A program made the translations under genes and the position numbers. From contig JAEUHS010000033.1 in NCBI GenBank assembly GCA_016794035.1, positions 1 through 64,000 on the forward strand: 64,000 nt of DNA. Direction: 5' to 3'. This document shows, piece by piece, positions 57,304 to 64,000 of this stretch (the stretch's first letter is position 1; every line of letters begins with the position of its first letter). The notes beneath the pieces are model-generated. The model did not search any database. It saw nothing but the letters and a program-made list of their open reading frames with translations, and was not told where the DNA came from. Source of the stretch: Planctomycetota bacterium (lineage in GTDB: Bacteria > Planctomycetota > UBA1135 > UBA2386).

Positions 57304-57711
57304 TCAGCGCTGCCGGCCCACGTCGGCGCGGCGCGCGTCGGCCTCGACGGCGACCGGCCGCAGCTCGGCCGGCACGTCCGCCGCGAACAGCTGCGCCACG
57401 CCGCGCGCCATCGGCCAGACGCCGAGGTCCTGTTCGCCGTCACGGAACGGCACGCGCCGGCTGAACCGTCCCTGCATCGTCGCGTGGCCGAGCCAGCGGC
57501 CCTGCAGGTCGAGCACGCGGTAGAACGGCAGCGGCCCGCTCGGATCGCGGATCTCGAACTGCACGACGCTGCCGACCTGTGCACCGGCGATCCAGACCTG
57601 CCAGCGGCCGACCTCGACCACGGCGCGCGGCGCGTAGGGCGGCGGTGGCGGCGGTGCGCTGCCGCATCCGACCAGCAGCAGGGTGGCGGCGATGGTGATC
57701 GTTCTCGGCAT
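57304..57711 (-). CDS. Small lipoprotein of unknown function
   Basis: A 135-residue protein with a lipoprotein signal peptide (RTITIAATLLLVGC) followed by a Pro-rich linker (six consecutive Pro). The rest is a compact beta domain (WQVWIAGAQVGSVVQFEIRDPSGPLPFYRVLDLQGRWLG) ending in a Arg-rich tail. GGAGA sits about five bases before ATG 57711. It diverges from tdh with 74 bases between starts. No function is recognised. Confidence 0.83.
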   Translation of the reverse strand: MPRTITIAATLLLVGCGSAPPPPPPYAPRAVVEVGRWQVWIAGAQVGSVVQFEIRDPSGPLPFYRVLDLQGRWLGHATMQGRFSRRVPFRDGEQDLGVWPMARGVAQLFAADVPAELRPVAVEADARRADVGRQR

Positions 57712-57785
57712 GGATCTCCTCAGTGGCGCAGCGGCCGTTCTAGCCGCAGAATGCCGCGCCCGCCATCGTGCGGGCGCCGCCCGCC

Positions 57786-58856
57786 ATGACCGTGATGAAA
57801 GGCATCCAGCTCACCGCCCCCGGCAAGTACCGCCTGCGCACCGACCTGCCGGTCCCCGAACCCGGTCCCGGCGAAGTGCGCCTGCGCGTCGCCGCCGCCG
57901 GCATCTGCGGCACCGACGTGCACATCTGCAGCGGCGACCCGTCGATGACCGGCCTGATCGCGCCGCCGGTCGTGCTCGGCCACGAGTTCTGCGGCCACGT
58001 CGACGCGCTCGGCCCCGGGGTCGATGCGAAGCAACTGCCGCTCGGCACCTACGTCAGCGCCGAGATGCACGAGATCTGCGGCGAATGCGCGGCCTGCAAG
58101 AGCGAGGCCTACCACGCCTGCGCGACGGCCCGCATCCGCGGCATCAACCTCGACGGCGCGTTCGCCGAGTTCGTCGTCGTCTCGGCCCACAACGTCGTCA
58201 CGCTGCCGCAGGGCCTGCCGGTCCAGGTCGCGGCGATCCTCGACCCGCTCGGCAACGCCGTGCACACGGTGATGAAGGTGCCGGTCGAGAAGCGCACCGT
58301 CGCGATCGTCGGCTTCGGCCCGATCGGCGCGATGTGCGGCGAGGTGGCGACGTTCGTCGGCGCGTCGCACCTGTTCGTGCTCGACGTCAGCGATCTGGCG
58401 CTGCAGCGCGCGCGCAGTTGGGTCGAACGCCGGTCGCTGCACGACCGTGTCACCGTCGTCGACGCACGCGAGACGCCGGTCGAGACCGTCGTCGCCGCGA
58501 CCCGGGGCGGCGTCGACGTCGCGCTCGAGATCTCGGGCCACCCGTCGGGCATCAACAACGCGATCCAGATGACGCGGCCGGCCGGCCACGTCGTCAACCT
58601 CGGCCTGCCGAAGGGCGACGCGGTGACGATCGAGCGCTTCAGCAAGAACTTCATCTTCAAGGGCCTGACGATGCACGCGGTGATCGGCCGCGAGATGTTC
58701 AAGACCTGGCACCAGATGCTGCACCTGCTCGAGGCCGGCATGGACGTCTCGCATCTGGTCACCGCCGAGATGCCGCTCGAGGACTTCGCCACCGGCATGG
58801 AGCGGTTCGGCAAGGGCATCGAGCAGAAGGTCGTGCTCTACCCCAACCCACGCTGA
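57786..58856 (+). CDS. tdh: L-threonine 3-dehydrogenase (zinc MDR family)
   Basis: A 356-residue medium-chain zinc dehydrogenase. GICGTDVHI supplies the catalytic-zinc Cys and GHEFCGHV the His/Glu. The structural-zinc lobe has EICGECAACKSEAYHAC (four Cys). The Rossmann motif is VAIVGFGPIGAMCGEVA. It oxidises L-threonine with NAD to 2-amino-3-oxobutyrate. Assignment to threonine rather than another sugar alcohol rests on the next gene, kbl, which uses that product; the pair tdh-kbl is the classical threonine-to-glycine pathway. ATG 57786 is chosen; ATG 57795 is also possible. Eighteen bases separate it from kbl. Confidence 0.9.
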   Translation: MTVMKGIQLTAPGKYRLRTDLPVPEPGPGEVRLRVAAAGICGTDVHICSGDPSMTGLIAPPVVLGHEFCGHVDALGPGVDAKQLPLGTYVSAEMHEICGECAACKSEAYHACATARIRGINLDGAFAEFVVVSAHNVVTLPQGLPVQVAAILDPLGNAVHTVMKVPVEKRTVAIVGFGPIGAMCGEVATFVGASHLFVLDVSDLALQRARSWVERRSLHDRVTVVDARETPVETVVAATRGGVDVALEISGHPSGINNAIQMTRPAGHVVNLGLPKGDAVTIERFSKNFIFKGLTMHAVIGREMFKTWHQMLHLLEAGMDVSHLVTAEMPLEDFATGMERFGKGIEQKVVLYPNPR

Positions 58857-58874
58857 TCGGAGACCGGAGACGAG

Positions 58875-60058
<1,184 letters not shown>

Positions 60059-60062
<4 letters not shown>

Positions 60063-60961
60063 AGCCCGACCTCGACAAGCTGCGTCGGTCGGGTCGCATC
60101 TCGGCCACGGCGCTGGCCCATGGCCGCAAGATGATCGTGCCCGGCGCGAAGCTCGAGGACATCCAGCGCGCCGTCGAGGCGAAGATCCGCGAACTCGGCG
60201 GCGCGCCGGCGTTCCCCGCGCAGACCTCGCGCAACCACATCGCCGCGCACTACTGCTCGCCGCCCGACGATGCGACCACGGTCCAGCAGGGCGACATCGT
60301 CAAGCTCGACTGCGGCACGCACGTCGACGGCTACGTGACCGACAACGCGGTCACGGTCGACCTGCGCGACGGCGACGACTCGCTGCTGTGCGCCGCGAGC
60401 CGCATGGCGCTCGACAACGCGATCGCGATGATGGGGCCCGGCGTGTCGCTGACCGAGATCGGCCGCCAGGTCGAGAGCACGATCCAGTCGCTCGGCTTCA
60501 AGCCGGTGCGCAACCTGTGCGGCCACGGCGTCGCGCGCTACACGATCCACTGCGCGCCGTCGGTGCCCAACTACGCCGACCCGAAGGCGCCGAAGCTGCG
60601 CGCCAACCAGACGATCGCCTGCGAGCCGTTCGCCAGCGACGGCAAGGGCATGATCGACGTCGACGGCAAGGCCGAGGTGTTCATGCTGACGCGCGACGTG
60701 CGACCGAAGGACAACCTGTCCGGCGACCTGCAGCGCGCGATGGAGCAGAGCGAGGGTCTGCCGTTCGCGCGCCGCGACCTCGTGCGCTGGGTCGGCAGCG
60801 ACGGCAAGGCCGAGGACGCGCTGAAGGTGCTGCGCAAGAAGGGCCTGGTCGAGGAGTTCCCGCCGCTGTGCGAACGACCGGGCGTGCGCATCGCACAGTT
60901 CGAGCACACGATCTTCATCCACGACGGCGGCGCCGAGGTCGTGACCCGGCTGCCGGAGTAG
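60059..60961 (+). CDS. map: Type II methionine aminopeptidase
   Basis: A 300-residue M24 metallopeptidase of archaeal/eukaryotic type II rather than the usual bacterial type I. Metal ligands are Asp84 ([10 protein letters not shown]), Asp95 (TDNAV), His156 ([12 protein letters not shown]), Glu189 ([10 protein letters not shown]) and Glu282 (QFEHTIFI). The 60-residue helical insert of type II enzymes is present between the last two ligands. The length agrees with archaeal enzymes (about 295). It removes the initiator Met from new proteins. TTG 60059 overlaps the kbl stop (TTGA), an odd place for a translation-maturation gene. Confidence 0.94.
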
Positions 60962-60974
60962 GCGCCGCCCGCGC

Positions 60975-62117
60975 ATGCGCATCGGCATCGACGCGCGCGA
61001 GGCGTGGCGGCCCGAACCGCGCGGCATCGGCCTCTACGTGCGCCACCTGATGCGCGAGTTCGCCACGCTCGCACCCGACGAGCAGTTCCTGCTCTACCAC
61101 CAGCTCACGCTGCCGGCCACGGCGATCCCGATCCCGGCGAACATGCGTGCGGTGCACACCGACCTGCCGGGCGGCCGCTGGCACAGCTGGGAACGGCTGC
61201 AGATGCCGTGGCGCCTGCGGGCCGACCGGCTCGACGTCTACCACGGCACCTACAACACGCTGCCGCCGCGCCTGCCGCTGTGGCGCGGTCCGCCGATGGT
61301 GGTCTCGCTGCACGACGTGATCGTCACCTGGTGGCCCGACGACCTGCACGACCCGTTCGTGCGCTACGCGCGCGCGGTCACGCCGCGCGTCGTGCGCGAC
61401 GCCGCGGTGATCCTGACTGTCAGCGAGTGGAGCCGGCGCGACATCTGCGAGCGCTTCGGCTGCGATCCGGCGAAGGTGCGGCTGTCGCTGAACGGCCTGC
61501 ACCCCGACGTGCTGGCCGGTGCGCCACCGGGCGCCGGCGACGCCGCGCGCGAACGCTTCGCCGACGGGCGGCCGTACCTGTTCGCGATCGGCGCCGGCCT
61601 CGAACGCAAGAACACCGGCCGCCTGCTCGACGCCTGGGGGCTGCTGCGGCAGGCGCGCCCCGACTGGCCGCACCTGCTGCTGGTGTCCGGGCTCGGCAAG
61701 GCGGTCGATCGCTTCCGCGACCGCGCGGCCGCGGCCGGCGTGCTCGAACACGTGCGTTTCCTGCCGTACCTGAGCCAGTCGGACCTGGTCGCGCTCTACG
61801 CCGGCGCGCTGCTGTCGGTCTACCCGAGCCTGGTCGAGGGCTGGGGCATCCCGGTGCTCGAGTCGCTGGCGCTCGGCACGCCGGTGGTCACCAGCAACAC
61901 CTCGGCGATGCCCGAGGCCGGCGGCGAGCACGCGCGCTACTTCGACCCGAACTCGGCCGAGGCGATCGCCGACGCGATGCGGGACGGCGTCGAGGACTAC
62001 GTGCCGGCGTTCGCGGCGCTGCGCGAGGCGGCGATCGCACGCGCGCGCACGTTCACCTGGCGCCGCACCGCCGAGGGCGTGCTGCAGGCCTACCGCGACG
62101 CGGCCGCGCGACGCTGA
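60975..62117 (+). CDS. Glycosyltransferase family 4
   Basis: A 380-residue GT-B enzyme. It begins MRIGIDAREAWRPEPRGIGLYVRHL, has a mannosyltransferase-like LTVSEWSRRDICERFGCDPAKV linker, FAIGAGLERKNTGRLLDAWGLL in the second domain, and the donor-binding PSLVEGWGIPVLESLALGTPVVTSNTSAMPEAGGEHARYFDP motif. It transfers a sugar from a nucleotide donor to an unknown acceptor. It lies 14 bases after the aminopeptidase gene on the same strand, so may belong to the same transcript, but the sequence does not link it to the main polysaccharide locus. Confidence 0.92.
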   Translation: MRIGIDAREAWRPEPRGIGLYVRHLMREFATLAPDEQFLLYHQLTLPATAIPIPANMRAVHTDLPGGRWHSWERLQMPWRLRADRLDVYHGTYNTLPPRLPLWRGPPMVVSLHDVIVTWWPDDLHDPFVRYARAVTPRVVRDAAVILTVSEWSRRDICERFGCDPAKVRLSLNGLHPDVLAGAPPGAGDAARERFADGRPYLFAIGAGLERKNTGRLLDAWGLLRQARPDWPHLLLVSGLGKAVDRFRDRAAAAGVLEHVRFLPYLSQSDLVALYAGALLSVYPSLVEGWGIPVLESLALGTPVVTSNTSAMPEAGGEHARYFDPNSAEAIADAMRDGVEDYVPAFAALREAAIARARTFTWRRTAEGVLQAYRDAAARR

Positions 62118-62164
62118 CGGCGCGCGGGGTTGACGACCGCCGGCGCGTGGTCTCCACTGCCGCG

Positions 62165-62797
62165 ATGTACCGCCTGCTGCTCGTCGCCGCGTCCTTGTTC
62201 GCCGTGACCGCCGCCGCGCCGACCGCGACGGAGCACCAGGACCCGCCGTTGCGGCTGACGCTGCGGATCGACGGCCAGGACCACAGCCTGCTCGACGGCC
62301 AGGAGGTCCTGCTGACGATCGAGGGCAAGCAGCAGAAGGTGAAGGTCATGGTCGCGCCCACGCGCCGCTTCGATGGCGCCGGGGTGCAGTTCGACTTCCC
62401 GCGCGACATGCCGCTCGAGTTCGAGCACGACGACCCGATGCGGACGTGGACACTCGACGGCACCGACGTGACCGTGATGCTGTTCGCGCTGGGCTTGGGC
62501 CGGGCGGAGATGGCCAAGACCATCCTCGACAGTCAGTCCGCGGCGCTCGGCGTCGAGGTCGCGGCGCCGACCGCGACGACGCTCGACCTCGGCGGCGTCG
62601 CCCACGCCGCGTTCGAGGTCCGCGTCGAGATCGCCGGCACGACGATGCACATGCTCGCCGCCGACGTCCGCGTCGGCGACGGCGCGGTGACGCTCGTCGT
62701 GCAGGACTCGCTCACCGACGACGGCGCCCGCAGCGCCGACTGCGCGCGCATGCTCGACCTGCTGGCGAAGACCTGGCAGGTCACCGCCGCGAAGTGA
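62165..62797 (+). CDS. Exported protein of unknown function
   Basis: A 210-residue protein with a signal peptide (MYRLLLVAASLFAVTAAAPTA). The mature domain is beta-rich, with FDFPRDMPLEFEHDDPMRTWTLDGTDVTVMLFAL in the middle and a regular strand pattern (HAAFEVRVEIAGTTMHMLAADVRVGDGAVTLVVQDSL) near the end. It could be a lipid- or metal-binding sandwich. No known family is recognised. ATG 62165 gives the best signal; a GTG at 62150 would add five residues. It ends 38 bases from the convergent dehydrogenase gene. Confidence 0.82.
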   Translation: MYRLLLVAASLFAVTAAAPTATEHQDPPLRLTLRIDGQDHSLLDGQEVLLTIEGKQQKVKVMVAPTRRFDGAGVQFDFPRDMPLEFEHDDPMRTWTLDGTDVTVMLFALGLGRAEMAKTILDSQSAALGVEVAAPTATTLDLGGVAHAAFEVRVEIAGTTMHMLAADVRVGDGAVTLVVQDSLTDDGARSADCARMLDLLAKTWQVTAAK

Positions 62798-62798
62798 G

Positions 62799-62827
62799 CT
62801 CGCCAGCCCGCGTCACGCGCGGGCGAG
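62799..62827. terminator. Hairpin between convergent genes
   Basis: CTCG and CCCGCG (62799-62802, 62807-62812) pair with CGCGGG and CGAG (62818-62823, 62824-62827), leaving a four-base bulge and TCACG loop. It sits in the 38-base gap between the exported-protein gene and the dehydrogenase gene and could end both transcripts; no U-tract is present. Confidence 0.4.
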
Positions 62828-62835
62828 GGTCGCTA

Positions 62836-63948
62836 TCAACCGCGCGCCTGGCCCTTCGGCGGCACGCTGCACGAGGCGTCCTTCTTGGCGCCGCGCGCGT
62901 CGGCGAGGATGCGCTCGGCGAGGCGGTCGGCGGCGTCGCTCGGCGGAATGCGCTCCTCCTTGGCGATCGTCCACAGCTCCTTCAGGGCCTGCGGAATGCG
63001 CTCGATCTTGCCGAGCGCGACCTTCTCGTCGTAGCCGCCCGGGTGGAACTCGACGCCGACGTTGATGATGCCGCCGGCGTTGATCACGTAGTCCGGCGCG
63101 TAGAGCACGTTGCGGTCCGCGAGCACCTTGCCGTGCCGCGGCTCGAGCAGCAGGTTGTTGGCGGCGCCGGCGACGATCGGCGCTTGCAGCTTCGGGATCG
63201 ACTCGTCGTGCAGGATCGCGCCGAGCGCGCACGGCGCGAACACGTCGCACTTCATCGACAGGATCTCGGACTCGGCCACCGGCACGACGCCGATGTCCTT
63301 GGCCAGCTGCTGCAGCCGCTCCGTGTTGCGGTCGGCGCCGTAGACCTTGGCGCCGGCGTCGATCAGCCGCTTCGCCAGCGCCGAACCGACCGCGCCGGTG
63401 CCCTGGATCGCGACCGTGCGGCCCTTGCAGGCGTCGTTGCCGAACACCCAGCCGAGCGCGGCGCGCACGCCGAGGTAGACGCCGTAGGCGGTGTACGGCG
63501 ACGGGTTGCCGCTGCCGCCGTCCTTGCGCTCGAGCCCGGTCACGTGCCGGGTCGCGCGGCGGATGATCTCGAGGTCGGCGACCGACGTGTTGACGTCCTC
63601 GGCGGTGATGTACCTGCCGCCCAGCGAGTCGACGAGGCGGCCCATCGCCAGGTAGAGCGCCTCGGACTTGACCTTCTTCGGGTCGCCGATGATCACGGCC
63701 TTGCCGCCGCCGAGCCCGGTCTTCGCCACGGCCGACTTGTAGGTCATGCCGCGCGCGAGGCGCTTGACGTCGAACAGCGCCTCGTCCTCGGAGGCGTAGG
63801 GCCACATGCGCAGGCCGCCGAGCGCGGGGCCGAGCGTCGTGTCGTGCACGGCGATGATCGCGTGCAGGCCGCTCGATGGATCGACGCCGCGCACGACGCG
63901 CTCGTATCCGGCGACGGGGATGTCGGTGATCTGGAGGGTGCTGGTCAC
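62836..63948 (-). CDS. ldh: Leucine dehydrogenase (Glu/Leu/Phe/Val dehydrogenase family)
   Basis: A 370-residue amino-acid dehydrogenase. It opens with AGYERVVRGVDPSSGLHAIIAVHDTTLGPALGGLRMWPY (the family substrate-binding core) and has KTGLGGGKAVIIGDP with the catalytic Lys, VNTSVADLEIIRR with the Asp, and VAIQGTGAVGSALAKRL as NAD-binding motif. It deaminates leucine (and probably valine/isoleucine) to the 2-oxo acid, feeding branched-chain fatty-acid precursors or catabolism. Lengths of 360-370 fit LeuDH better than GluDH (over 410). GTG 63948 is the start; a TATCCT hexamer lies 36 bases upstream. The promoter may extend past the window. Confidence 0.93.
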   Translation of the reverse strand: MTSTLQITDIPVAGYERVVRGVDPSSGLHAIIAVHDTTLGPALGGLRMWPYASEDEALFDVKRLARGMTYKSAVAKTGLGGGKAVIIGDPKKVKSEALYLAMGRLVDSLGGRYITAEDVNTSVADLEIIRRATRHVTGLERKDGGSGNPSPYTAYGVYLGVRAALGWVFGNDACKGRTVAIQGTGAVGSALAKRLIDAGAKVYGADRNTERLQQLAKDIGVVPVAESEILSMKCDVFAPCALGAILHDESIPKLQAPIVAGAANNLLLEPRHGKVLADRNVLYAPDYVINAGGIINVGVEFHPGGYDEKVALGKIERIPQALKELWTIAKEERIPPSDAADRLAERILADARGAKKDASCSVPPKGQARG

Positions 63949-64000
63949 GGGGTCTGGGGGGTTGGCCCGGAAGAAGGGGCGAGCAGGATAGCGCCTCGGC

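Overview
The window is about 64 kb of very GC-rich bacterial DNA, densely coded on both strands. It looks chromosomal and probably comes from a planctomycete-type bacterium. The clues are several large secreted proteins ending in a cysteine-containing module that starts Y-G-x-G-C, ELWxxDGT-repeat and FG-GAP-type secreted proteins, an RNA polymerase sigma factor fused to a membrane segment and extracellular domains, a stand-alone Clp N-domain protein and an archaeal-like type II methionine aminopeptidase. The lineage is inferred from gene content; no rRNA gene is present to confirm it.

Left end (1-2377): the distal part of an integron-type gene-cassette array. Five attC-like sites, each with a RYYYAAC box and a GTTRRRY-type box, separate four small cassettes. 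One has no convincing gene, one encodes a small unknown protein, one a two-helix membrane protein and one a lipoprotein. A DUF1801 gene follows the last, degenerate attC. The integrase, if there is one, lies to the left of the window.

2560-16677: an ELWxxDGT-repeat secreted protein, then a cell-surface polysaccharide locus. The plus-strand operon holds a 1432-residue asparagine-synthetase/glycosyltransferase fusion, a small membrane-anchored protein, a Trm112-type methyltransferase and an SGNH (AlgX/AlgJ-like) hydrolase or acetyltransferase. The converging minus-strand operon holds an ABC-2 permease, a Wzt-like ATPase and a glycosyltransferase; another glycosyltransferase diverges from the fusion gene. 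Five copies of an apparently undescribed domain (hallmarks GxGRYSxW and SDxSDPxxNGRxY) sit in four of these proteins. This is the most interesting signal in the window.

16758-28430: secreted and lipoprotein genes (two beta-propeller-like proteins, an FG-GAP protein, a pair of paralogous exported proteins), an S46 dipeptidyl-peptidase and a BCAM0308-type zinc protein. 28578-35440: a NuoF-like flavoprotein, an RlmL-type rRNA methyltransferase, an Npt-type nucleotide transporter, a family 2 glycosyltransferase, an EamA transporter and a HEAT-repeat protein.

35437-46859: regulation and membrane biology. It holds a large secreted protein, a membrane-tethered sigma factor fused to carboxypeptidase-regulatory-like domains, a 1201-residue membrane protein with a voltage-sensor-like segment, an ECF sigma/anti-sigma pair and a WbsX-like glycan protein. 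46861-55555: a WD/kelch-like secreted protein, a TMTC-like TPR membrane protein, a metallopeptidase/ATP-grasp gene pair, a VapBC toxin-antitoxin module with a visible operator-promoter, and DNA polymerase IV. 55586-63948: mostly housekeeping genes, namely a Clp N-domain protein, an acyl-CoA thioesterase, two lipoproteins, the threonine-degradation pair tdh-kbl translationally coupled to a type II methionine aminopeptidase, a glycosyltransferase, an exported protein and leucine dehydrogenase.

Four-base start/stop overlaps (ATGA, GTGA, TTGA) link many neighbours, so translational coupling is common here. Shine-Dalgarno sequences are sparse. Several genes that head transcription units instead have a -10-like hexamer 6-10 bases before the start codon.
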